DNA of 64,000 bases from Solen grandis (taxonomy: Eukaryota > Mollusca > Bivalvia > Adapedonta > Solenidae), in NCBI GenBank assembly GCA_021229015.1, contig CM037780.1, forward strand, positions 61,499,323 through 61,563,322, written 5' to 3'. Both the position numbers and the translations under genes were made by a program. The notes under the pieces were generated by a model. That model saw only the letters and a list, made by a program, of their open reading frames with translations, had not been told where the DNA came from and did no database searches. This document shows positions 1-8,229 of the stretch, one piece after another. How positions within the stretch are numbered: position 1 is the first letter of the stretch; each line of letters begins with the position of its first letter.

Positions 1-388
1 TGCTTATGTCTCAGTAACTAGGCATGGGATTGATTTTAGACATCATAAAAATATTAAGGGGTATCAGACTATCAAGGTATATCATTTTTGACTATTATTA
101 TGTACAGGGTATGTGAAGGGCAAGAATTGAAATAGGTTTCATTTGATTTACCAACAAGAATTTTAAATAGTCGAGCGTGCTGTCCTCTGACAGCTCTTGT
201 ATCTCCTATAATTGTTAGTGATAAGATTTTTCATTCATAAATATTTCTTCGTCTTTTCACCAAAAGCATGGAATCAGTTGGCATCAAACACTGGTTTCAA
301 GTTATCAATTACTGGTTCCCTTTACCTCATATAGACCCATTTTGATGAAGAAAAAAAAAAAGCAGACCCAGAATAGATAATTATCTCC
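1..388. other. AT-rich flank, no gene seen
   Basis: No exon-like open frame with splice signals is visible. The stretch is probably intron of the endophilin-A gene whose exons follow at 1203 and 2313. An A-rich run lies near 350. Confidence 0.4.
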
Positions 389-552
389 TTAAGGTAAAGT
401 CCCTGTAATGGTTCTGTTAAATTTCAGACCTCACGGCCTTTCACGGAAATAATCAAGGTTTCCTAATGTTTCATTAGGGTACCTTGGTTATTTTGGTAGA
501 GGTTAAGTGTCCAAGACGTAGTGGAACCAATATTACAGGGACTTTACCTTAA
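389..552. mobile_element. TTAA-flanked miniature inverted-repeat element
   Basis: The sequence TTAA at 389-392 and at 549-552 bounds a 156-bp element. Its ends are inverted repeats starting GGTAAAGTCCCTGTAAT, with the reverse complement at the right end. An inner hairpin pairs an ATCAAGG-type arm near 455 with ACCTTGGTTA near 482. A TTAA target site is typical of piggyBac- and Kolobok-type elements. There is no coding capacity, so it is non-autonomous. A second, internally deleted copy lies at 48914-49046. Confidence 0.8.
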
Positions 553-1202
553 TAGCTGTCCAATAATGGTCTCCTCTGTTTGGTCATACAATATTGAATA
601 TTGTAGCTCAGATTCTTGACAGTCTGCACAATGAAGAAAAATTAATAGTCAATTAATAATCAATAATATTCAAAGTGATGAATTTGGACATGAATATTTA
701 TGACGCACAGGGTTAACTATATGACCAGATCAATATGTATGAAATACTTGCTGGTTGATAAGGGTTTGTATTTTTTGCTGCTTTACTTCACTTTTAAGAT
801 AAGGGACACTGGAAACACTCAAAAACCTGTTCAGATAAAGAACTGCTGTCAGTCTGATCTTGCTTTTCAAAGTTTTAAAATGGTGTTAGATGGCAACTAT
901 AGCAAAATAAATTTTTTAAGCATTTAAAAGAGTAAATAAGATGAAAAAAGTAAATCATCCTTTTGTGGTATGGAAAGGTACATTGGGCGCCAGCTGGGTG
1001 GGAAATTAGTGGAGCCTGGTTCCCATCTCTAAGCAGGTGCCCTAAGTTCTTGTCATTAACACAAATGAAGGAAGGGTATGTACAAAACTGATTCTTTTTG
1101 TCTATTACTTATTGTCCCATAACTCATAATTCATATGTATGAGTTCAGGATGAGTGATGGCAGATTGATCTCATGATTTTTTCACATGAAATTTTTTCCT
1201 AG
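553..1202. other. Presumed endophilin intron
   Basis: AT-rich non-coding DNA leading to the polypyrimidine and AG acceptor at 1201-1202. The short open frame at 700-927 has no recognisable domain and no codon structure that would support a gene. Confidence 0.4.
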
Positions 1203-1303
1203 GATCAGCAATAACTGAGGAAGACATGAGGGTTGCGGAGGAGAAGTTCGAAGAATCGAAGCAACTGGCTGAATGTGCTATGGTTAATGTCCTGGAAAAA
1301 GAT
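1203..1303 (+). CDS. Endophilin-A (SH3GL-type), BAR-domain exon
   Basis: This internal exon encodes part of endophilin-A, a membrane-bending BAR-domain protein that works with dynamin and synaptojanin in clathrin-mediated endocytosis and synaptic vesicle recycling. The exon starts after an AG acceptor at 1201-1202 and ends at a GT donor at 1304. It carries two bases of a split codon and then reads in frame ITEEDMRVAEEKFEESKQLA, followed by ECAMVNVLEKD. This matches the family's segment with KFEESK and a Met-x-Asn-Leu-Leu-Glu-type stretch, around residues 180-215 of the usual ~350. It ends on a complete codon, so it joins the exon at 2313 in frame. Upstream exons must lie to the left of the window. 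Family assignment is from recalled conservation and is strong. Confidence 0.88.
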
Positions 1304-1602
1304 GTATGTTTTTTCTAAGTTCTTGTTTTCTCTATATTGTATATTCTTTTTTGTTAGAAAGTTAAGTTTATAAGTGACTTTTGTTCATTAGAAATAGTAA
1401 TTAACAAGAAATGATTTACTGCATAGTCATTCATAATGCAGAATAAAATAAGTCCTGTGTGTTGGGGAACTAGCAGTGCAGTGAACTAGGCAGACCTCCT
1501 ATTATCTAAACACTTATAATTATTTTAATACAGTGCTATATAGTCCATGATAATGCTATATTTAAAGTCCAAACCTAGTTCACGTAATAATGGCATTGTG
1601 AT

Positions 1603-1835
1603 TTAACCCTTTCCCTTATAGAGGACACCATAAAAAGACCTATGCGAACAGCATAAAACCAGATCAGCCTGCAAGTAACTCGCAGGTTTTATGCTGTTCA
1701 CTGCTCCTCAGTGGTCTGGAAATGAGGATTTTGTAATTAAACTTGGTAAGGTTTAACTGTGGTTTTCTACAGATCAGGCTTTATGTGGTACCTATTGAGT
1801 GCATCAAAATGAGTCTATATGAGGGAAAGGGTTAA
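1603..1835. mobile_element. piggyBac-like MITE with CCCTTTCCCT ends
   Basis: TTAA at 1603-1606 and 1832-1835 flanks a 225-bp element. It begins CCCTTTCCCTTATA and ends TATATGAGGGAAAGGG, which are imperfect inverted repeats of about 15 bp. A TTAA target site plus termini starting CCC is the piggyBac pattern. Inside, GAACAGCATAAAACC near 1647 pairs with GGTTTTATGCTGTTC near 1685 to form a strong hairpin. I recall very similar AGCATAAAACCAGATCAGCC repeats as common in clam genomes. It has no coding capacity. Confidence 0.8.
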
Positions 1836-1929
1836 GCAGCTGAGACGTTGACAGATGATTGGTTGAAATTTATAAAAATAATTTTCTATTCTTCCTCGTT
1901 TATGTTGTTGTTTCCTAATGAATAATCTC

Positions 1930-2215
1930 AGAAAGTGTAGGTCACATTTCACAGGAAACGCTATTTTCGTAAACGTAACTTTGACGTGTAGAATACAGTA
2001 TCCCCAAAAACACGTTCCACATCATTGCGTCTTCATCAGTTCTTGGTAGCAATTTCATAAATTCATCCTATGAAGTTAGCACATGTGCAAAAAGGCCAAT
2101 GAATCTATAGTATTGGCTGTGATGGAGGAAACTACCTAATTTTTTTAATGATCATGAATGGTTGCATCAGGTGACATTGTATCTGTGGATGGGTATAGAT
2201 AGACATTATACACAC
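1930..2215 (+). repeat. Dispersed repeat family D, copy 1
   Basis: Shares with three other places in the window (6500-6720 reverse, 49770-50165 forward, 58985-59400 reverse) an ordered set of short matches: a GCTATTTTCGTAAACG-like block, CCTATGAAGTTAGCACATGTGC, and a CTGTGGATGGGTAT block. Lies in the endophilin intron. It is non-coding and its class is unknown. Confidence 0.65.
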
Positions 2216-2312
2216 ATACAGTTAAAATCAAATTCTCAGTCACTGACCATGAGCTGCTTTAAAAAGGAGTGCCCTGTAATGGAGCTTGACACTGTGTATT
2301 TGGTGTTTCTAG

Positions 2313-2400
2313 GTGGAGCAGATTGCCCAGCTGCAGTCCTTCATAGACGCCCAGACAGAGTATCACAGACAAGCACTGGACATTCTGCAGGACCTGAACG
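2313..2400 (+). CDS. Endophilin-A (SH3GL-type), next BAR exon, cut by gap
   Basis: Follows an AG acceptor at 2311-2312 and reads in phase 0 from the previous exon: VEQIAQLQSFIDAQTEYHRQ, then ALDILQDLN. This corresponds to the last BAR helix of endophilin-A, whose family pattern is a D-I/V-EQ-x-SQL-x-L-V-x-AQ-x-x-YH-x-QA-x-x-IL run. The exon is interrupted by the assembly gap at 2401. The variable linker and the C-terminal SH3 domain that binds proline-rich partners are not found between here and the next gene at 8148. They lie in the gap, beyond the window, or were lost by a misjoin. Neighbouring satellite DNA just after the gap makes a misjoin or array collapse plausible. Confidence 0.88.
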
Positions 2401-2500
2401 NNNNNNNNNNNNNNNNNNNNNNNNNNNNNNNNNNNNNNNNNNNNNNNNNNNNNNNNNNNNNNNNNNNNNNNNNNNNNNNNNNNNNNNNNNNNNNNNNNNN
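2401..2500. other. Assembly gap (100 N)
   Basis: Exactly 100 unknown bases, which usually marks a gap of unknown size. It separates an endophilin exon from a satellite array. Confidence 0.99.
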
Positions 2501-2945
2501 TGTAACGTAGCTCGACCATTGAAAACTTTCATGGAATGGTTGAGCTGGGTCGTAGATCGTAGCTCAACCATTGAAATAAACCAATATAAATGGTTATCTT
2601 GGATCGTAGCTCGACCATTGAAATGTTCATGGAATGGTTTAGCTGGGTCGTAGATCGTAGCTCAACCATTCAAATAAACCATTATAAATGGTTGAGCTCG
2701 GTCGAAGATCGAAGATAATGGTTGACTTAGATCGTAGATCGTAGCTCGACCATTGAAAATGTTCATTGAATGGTTGAGCTGGGTCGTACATCGTAGCTCA
2801 ACCATTCAAATAAACCAATATAAATGGTTGAGCTGGATCGTAGATCGTAGCTCAACCATTGATATAAACCAAAATAAATGGTTGAGCTGGATCGTAGATC
2901 GTAGCTCGACCACTGAAAATGTTCATGGAATGGTTGGTCGTAGAT
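2501..2945. repeat. Satellite array, left arm of a fold-back
   Basis: Tandem monomers of about 52 and 54 bp alternate. One type has the spacer GAAATAAACCAATATAAAT, the other GAAAATGTTCATGGA. Each monomer contains AATGGTTGAGCT and its exact reverse complement AGCTCAACCATT around a TCGTAGATCGT loop, so every unit can fold into a hairpin. About eight units are visible. The array may be longer, since its left edge is the gap. The same satellite returns in the opposite orientation at 3581-4145. Confidence 0.85.
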
Positions 2946-3580
2946 CCCGCGAACAAAAATTTTCCGACGAATGAGATTCCCGACGACTACAATTTTTCCC
3001 GACGGAAGCACTTTTCGAGACGAATGCAATTTTTTCCGACGAGCCCATAATTTTCCAACGAATGCAATTTTCCCGACGAGGACAAACTTCCCGACGAAAA
3101 AGATTATGCGACTTTTTTCCGATTAATACAATTTTCCGACGAGTACAATAATCCCGACGAAGATAAAAATATTAACAAAATACAATTTTCACAACTAATA
3201 CTAAATTCCCGACATATAATCTTTCCCGACGAACAGAAAATTTCCCGACGGAAACTTTTCCGACGAATGAGATATTACCGACAAGTTTTTCGACGGAAAC
3301 TCTTTTCCCGACTAAAGCATTTTTTTTCCGACAAATGCAATTTTCCCGACGAGAATATATTTCCCGAAGAACAAAAGTTTCCCGACAAATGTAATATTGG
3401 TTGATTATGCGACTTTTTCCTGACTAATGCAATTTTCCGAAAAGTACAATAATCCCGACAAAGAAGACAAATATATAACTAGTTTACGACTAATACTAAA
3501 CAAAAAGCGACATATATTTTTTCCCGACAAGTTCATTTTTCAAGACGAGTACAAAATTACCGACGACGACTAAAATACGA
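2946..3580. repeat. Degenerate CCGACGA-word array
   Basis: About 30 imperfect copies of a word like TTTTCCCGACGAA recur every 18-25 bases, all in one orientation, separated by A-rich fillers such as TGCAAT or GTACAA. No reading frame persists through it. It forms the centre between two inverted satellite arms. I do not recognise the family. Confidence 0.75.
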
Positions 3581-4145
3581 TCTACGATCGGTTTTTTCAA
3601 TGGTTGAGCTACGATCTACGACCCAGCTCATCCATTCCATAAACATTTTCAATGGTCGAGCTACATCTCGACCCAGCTAACCTTCCATCAAATTTTCAAT
3701 GGTCGAGCTACGATCTACGATCCAGCTCAACCATTTATTTTGGTTTATTTCAATGGTTGAGCTACGATCTACGATCCAGCTCAGCCATTTTTATTGGTTA
3801 ATTTCAATGGTCGAGCTACGATCTTACGACCCAGCTCAACCATTCTATGAAAGTTTTCAATGGTCGAGCTACGATCTACGATCCAGCTCAACCATTCCAT
3901 CAACATTTTCAATGGTTGAGCTACGATCTACGATCCAGCTCAACCATTTATAAATTGGTTATTTCAATGGTTGAGCTACAATCTACGACCCAGCTCAACC
4001 ATTCCGTGAACTTTTTCAATGGTTGAGCTACGATCTACGATCCAGCTCAACCATTTATTTTGGTTTATTTCAATGGTTGAGCTACGATCTACGACCCAGA
4101 TCGACAAAGAAAATTAGTTATAGTTTCGATCTACGATCTACGATC
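3581..4145. repeat. Satellite array, right arm of a fold-back
   Basis: About nine units of the satellite of 2501-2945 in reverse-complement orientation, with spacers ATTTATTTTGGTTTATTTC and CCATCAACATTTTC. It ends in three short ATCTACG repeats near 4127-4149. The open frames at 3699-3953 and 4023-4220 are products of the repeat period and are not genes. Confidence 0.85.
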
Positions 4146-4159
4146 TACGCGCTAACTTC

Positions 4160-4735
4160 ACACACCTTTTTTATTGTACGTTTGAAATCAATACCTTGTT
4201 CAGTTTTTTTAAGCATATAGTAAATAAGTTATTCTATTATGAAGTTTCAAATCAATACCGTGTATAGATTTCAAGTTATGGCCAATGTTAAAGTTGCTGA
4301 CAAACCAAAAACAGGGCAAAAAATATGATCCTGATCACAGATCTCGGGGCATAAACAGGGGATACCTTTGGGAATCAAAGGTCAGAGTTATGGGACATGA
4401 TATGTGAACTGATCTTTTGAGTCTCAAAATATATCTCAAGTTTAAAATGGATAACTATAGGGCTTTAAAAGGATATCACCATTTTTTTGTAATATTTTAA
4501 GTCTATGTGTTGCCATAGCAACAAAATTTCCCAACATGGGAGCAAAATAAAATGATGTGCATAAATGTCATATTGCCATCTATCCATGTTTCAAGTTTCA
4601 TGAAAATATTCCAAGTACTTTTTTCAATTATCGCAGGATCCAGTTTTTAAGGACGATCGAAAAGACAGGCGGATGGAGGGTAAACCTACATAATCCTCTC
4701 CGATGAACCGGTAGGGGACTAACAAGAAAAAACTA
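4160..4735 (+). repeat. Interspersed bivalve-type repeat with CGGTAGGGGACTAA end
   Basis: Contains CAAGTTATGGCCAATGTTAA, GTTGCCATAGCAACA and AAGTTTCATGAAAATATTCC, then a tail with GACAGGCGGATGGAGGGTAAACC and finally CCGGTAGGGGACTAACAAG. I recall this order of modules from abundant clam and mussel repeats. Its transposon class is not clear to me. It is non-coding. Confidence 0.55.
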
Positions 4736-5037
4736 TGTATCTTGTATTAGAGATGATTATCATTGAATTGCTTTGTTAGGATTACGATGTTCAGCACATT
4801 AATTTAGCTTCACGTAGAAGATGATAGTTTAAGAAAATATAACGATCTAATAGAAAATGTCAATATTGTAAAATGAGTGTTTTTGAGGACAAAAATAGAA
4901 AAAATCATTATCTACCATACTCAGCTTAAGAAGATAGGGATTTACCTCGAGGAAGAAAACTCTATTCTACATATCACGTGAGCGTCTATCTTCCATGGGA
5001 TAAACAATCATTTTGACCTCTTTATCATTTTATCAAT
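4736..5037. other. Unannotated AT-rich spacer
   Basis: No gene, repeat unit or splice-bounded frame was recognised. Confidence 0.4.
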
Positions 5038-5300
5038 GGGCCTCCGTGGCCGAGACTGTAAAGACGCTGACATTAACACTCACTCAGCCCCTCACCGCGT
5101 GGGTTCGAATCCCGGCAGGATCATTCGGAATTTCATGTGAGGAAGCCTCCCAGCTGGCTTGCGGTAGGTCGGCGATTCTACCCGGATACCTCTGTGCATT
5201 CGGGGTCTTCCTTCACCTGTAATTAGCTGGACGTCATTATATGACTGAAATACTGTCGAAGCGACGGTAAACTCTAATAGTCAAGTCAAGTCATCTTATC
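5038..5300 (+). mobile_element. tRNA-derived SINE, copy 1
   Basis: The head resembles a tRNA of the long-arm (Leu/Ser) class. It has GGCCTCCGTGGCCGAG with an A-box-like segment, then GTGGGTTCGAATCCCGG with a good B box near 5100. The body includes GGATACCTCTGTGCATTCGGGG, and the tail has ATATGACTGAAATACTGTCG followed by CGACGGTAAACT. Other copies lie at 19072-19310 (forward) and 53274-53463 (reverse). It is not a working tRNA gene because the acceptor stem does not close and the body continues far past the T arm. Confidence 0.85.
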
Positions 5301-5681
5301 AAGATAAAACAAATACCGGTATTATGTACTTTATATGAAACAGATATGTTTAGAAAAGTTTGAGCTTATTTACTATCATTTACTCGTAACAGTACGATGG
5401 TAAAATAACGCATAAGAATAAGGTAAAATGCTACTTCGGGTGGTCATGGACAGATGCATCTTCAAACTCCACACAGTGATTTCCCTTGCACGATCACTTA
5501 GCAAAAGAATCACTGCCGTCACAAATGTCACGTGATGATGGTAATGTAACAAAATGGCGTATCCGTCTGTTGTTACTTGAAGAATGTCACAACACCAAAT
5601 ATATGCTCTAAAATTATTTTTTTTTACCACAAGGCGATATTTGATATTTTAACGTCCTTAAGTAGATGGTAATTATATCGT
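5301..5681. other. Unannotated spacer
   Basis: No gene or repeat recognised. The reverse frame 5376-5630 lacks any recognisable domain. Confidence 0.35.
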
Positions 5682-5736
5682 TTCCAAATGACTGAAATAC
5701 TGTCGGTGGGACGATAAACCCAACAAACAAACAATC
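5682..5736 (+). mobile_element. SINE tail fragment
   Basis: AATGACTGAAATACTGTCGG followed by TGGGACGATAAACCC and (AAC)n-like AACAAACAAACAATC. This is the tail of a SINE related to, but distinct from, the copy at 5038. Similar tails are at 20139-20200 (reverse) and 20541-20582 (forward). Confidence 0.7.
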
Positions 5737-6359
5737 AAATGGAGATTTCCAGTCGCTAGCTTTCCAAAATAATGCGCTTTATCGCGTGCCTCGAGAGATA
5801 TCTACTAATTACCATCCAAATACATTTAGTAAATCATCTGATTTAGTTTAATATAATTAAGAGAGAGAAGGGGGAGAAAGGAAGGAAGAAAGACAGGTAG
5901 ATAACTGGTCCGACATGATTAAGCGCGGCAATAAATTACAATATCAATACTATATTACTTTAAATATCTACTGGAATTGTATTTGAAACAATCTCGTCCG
6001 AGTCTCGTTGGCTACGCGCGACATCAGAAAATCGATATAGTCAAAGAATAAGCTGCCAATCTCTGTTTATGAGACTCTGTGATGGTGAGGCTGACGGTCT
6101 GTAACTATGAACAATCTTTAATGACCCTCGAGTGAGATATACCAATCCTACATGATGGGTTCCTAACTTCCTATAGTCTTCCTACATATTACCGTCACTG
6201 GCCATCTGTGAAATAATTTCAAAGATTTAACTTCAGGTCAAGCTAATATCTTATATAAAATTACAAAATATATTTATACGGCAAATAAGAAAAAGCACAT
6301 GTGGAATTTTATCAATATAAGTCTTGCACTGAAATTCCGTGTAAATAAGTGCTTCTCTC
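5737..6359. other. Unannotated spacer
   Basis: Contains a purine-rich GAGAGAGAAGGGGGAGAAAG patch near 5863. No gene recognised. Confidence 0.35.
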
Positions 6360-6725
6360 TAGAGATAATTGATGATGCCCGAAAGCGGCGCGATCCTGGC
6401 CAGAGTAATCGGCGCGTGATCAGAGCGTGATTAAGACGCACTAGGATTGTGACTGGTGCACAGTTAAAGCGCGATAAGCGTTATTAAAGCAGCTCGTTCA
6501 CATTAGAATTTGATTTAAACTATGTGTGTGTATTACGGCTATAATTATCCATCTACAGACGCATGTTCGCTCAATGCAGCATTCCATGGGTGGTTTCTCC
6601 ATCACAGATTTCACCGAAGTGGGCCCTTACAAAAAATAGCGTTTTGCCGGGCAATCTCATCTACACTTGTCGAGTTTATTTGTCAGAAAACAAAGACTTC
6701 ACCAACATTAAAAAGGGACGGTAGA
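6360..6725 (-). repeat. Dispersed repeat family D, copy 2, with short word array
   Basis: From 6370 to 6490 short words such as GCGTGATTAAGACGC and GCGATAAGCGTTATTAAAGC recall the arrays at 58325-60115. They are followed by a reverse copy of family D (ATCCATCTACAGACGCATG near 6547 and GTTTATTTGTCAGAAAACAA near 6675). The same order, words then family D, is seen at 58325-59400. The middle of the element is deleted relative to the 59-kb copy. Confidence 0.55.
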
Positions 6726-6865
6726 TAAGAAACCTATTTTTTTCTACCGATCATCTGTGAACAAACTGCTCTAAGGCGTCTGGTCATAATGGATGGTTCC
6801 AAAATTGTCAATCAAGTATGTTTGCAGTAACTGGTTTATCCATCCAGTGTATGTGTCAAGCACAT

Positions 6866-7025
6866 GGCGAACGGTTGACCTACCTTACATAGAAGAACAT
6901 GTGTTTTGTGTTTGTGATACTGTTTTTGAGCACTTGGTCTAGGTATGAACAGAAACTGTTAAATTATTATAATAGGGAGAGGGGTTACCCAAAAGGCGAA
7001 CGGTTGACCTACCTTACATAGAAGA
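6866..7025. repeat. 31-bp direct repeat pair
   Basis: An identical 31-bp segment beginning GGCGAACGGTTGACCTACCT occurs at 6866-6896 and 6995-7025. The second occurrence is followed by AGCAGTCCTGTGAAA. Both copies are intact, with 98 bases between them. The origin is unknown. Confidence 0.85.
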
Positions 7026-7780
7026 GCAGTCCTGTGAAAACTTGCTTAGCGCAATTTAAAATAATAATGTGGTAATGACGCGCTAAAATCGTAGTAGCCA
7101 ATACACAATGAACTGGTTAAGCAGTCCTGTTTATCGAACTGATGAAGCTAAATTCATTCTCTTTATATGAATTTTATATCAAATACCACAAGGCTTACTT
7201 TGATATATTGGTTGACCTTATTTATGTGCTTGACGTCTTGAGCGGTTTACAAGAGGGCTGGTTTCTGGTATGTGCATTAATGTACATTTATCGGAGACCG
7301 GTAGAGAAATAGAGCAACATGATCATGCGTTGTTTCTGACCGTGGTCAGAAGTGAATGTCAGACAAATGAGTCAATTTATGCCTATTATTGTGATATAGT
7401 TGCTTTATTGTTAATAGCTCAGACATGTTTCTAATAATTTTATGTTATACATGATGATGCTGTTATAACGCTCATACTCATATAGTCTGTTACCACCGTC
7501 ATTGTATGAAAGGCGACGAACATGATTAAATTATGTCTATATGCCGAATAAACAAATTGATTTTTTTTATCTTTTATTCAAATTGTTTTCAAATCCACTG
7601 ACGTAATACTGTAATACAATTTCTAAGAAATCCTAGATATTATGTATGACGGGGTACACAATAAATCACTTTTAATCAAACAGCAAAACTTAAAGTTATT
7701 TATAAAATATACCAACTGTTTCAGTTACGTTCTATTTTTAGTTAAATCAGACTGCAGTTCTTTTTTTTCCCTATTTACAA
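7026..7780. other. Unannotated spacer
   Basis: A short GGTAATGACGCGCTAAAATCG patch near 7070 is reminiscent of the GCGTTAT-type word arrays. Otherwise AT-rich and without a recognisable gene. Confidence 0.35.
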
Positions 7781-7782
7781 TG

Positions 7783-7812
<30 letters not shown>
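7781..7812. repeat. Poly-A tract
   Basis: A run of about 31 A. It is a homopolymer, so its exact length is unreliable in long-read assemblies. Confidence 0.9.
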
Positions 7813-7813
<1 letters not shown>

Positions 7814-8017
7814 ATTCTTACTTAACATATCGACTTTTACATTTCACTAAATTCTGATTTTCAGTTATCTAAATGTCACTGAGTGTTACAGTGATTTTGG
7901 TTCTAATCTCTGCCATTCTTGAGGTCTTGACGACAACAGTTGATCATCAGGTCTATCTTCACTATTTACTTCACTTCTGATCGACCAAGATAACGCCCCT
8001 TACATCATGGCAGTCTC

Positions 8018-8147
8018 TTATTAAGGTCAATGTCGTGGTCACATTGGACCACCTAGACATTGTCCGTGACCTTCAAATGAAATCTTTAAATAAGCAGTCC
8101 TCCTGACAGGAATAGGCAGAAGAAAAGAGGCGTCCTAGACCGTGAAG
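8018..8147 (+). promoter_or_regulatory. Probable promoter and 5' leader of the secreted-protein gene
   Basis: A TTTAAATAA box lies at 8085-8093, about 55 bases before the ATG at 8148, at a workable distance for a TATA box with a short leader. Upstream, AGGTCA at 8024-8029 and its reverse complement TGACCT at 8067-8072 resemble nuclear-receptor half-sites in inverted arrangement, and GTGGTCACATTGGACCAC is a local palindrome. These are pattern matches only. Confidence 0.35.
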
Positions 8148-8229
8148 ATGTTTGCACTGGTTCAGATTCTGTGTCTCGGTGTGGCGTTGGTGGCAGGGAA
8201 AAATCTGGATAAACGACTCCTGTTAAGTG
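8148..8229 (+). CDS. Secreted propeller-like protein, exon 1 (signal peptide)
   Basis: ATG at 8148 has A at -3 and starts MFALVQILCLGVALVAGKNL, a hydrophobic core of about 13 residues ending in small residues (VALVAG), with signal cleavage likely after Ala or Gly near residue 16-17. DKRLLLS follows; its KR pair could be a propeptide site, though this is speculative. The exon ends at 8229 with one base of a split codon, before GT at 8230. Confidence 0.85.

Larger units (their letters stand above)
1304..2312 (+). other. Endophilin intron with two inserted repeats
   Basis: Intron between the two endophilin exons, GT at 1304 and AG at 2311-2312. It contains a TTAA miniature element (1603-1835) and a copy of a dispersed repeat (about 1930-2215). 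Both are described separately. Confidence 0.75.

Noticed and set aside
2501..2974. Open frames in both directions over the satellite
   Set aside because: They follow the 52/54-bp hairpin monomers and encode only the repeat.
5041..5120. Possible tRNA-Leu/Ser gene
   Set aside because: A and B boxes are present, but the acceptor stem does not close and the same extended body and tail recur in other copies, so it is a SINE.
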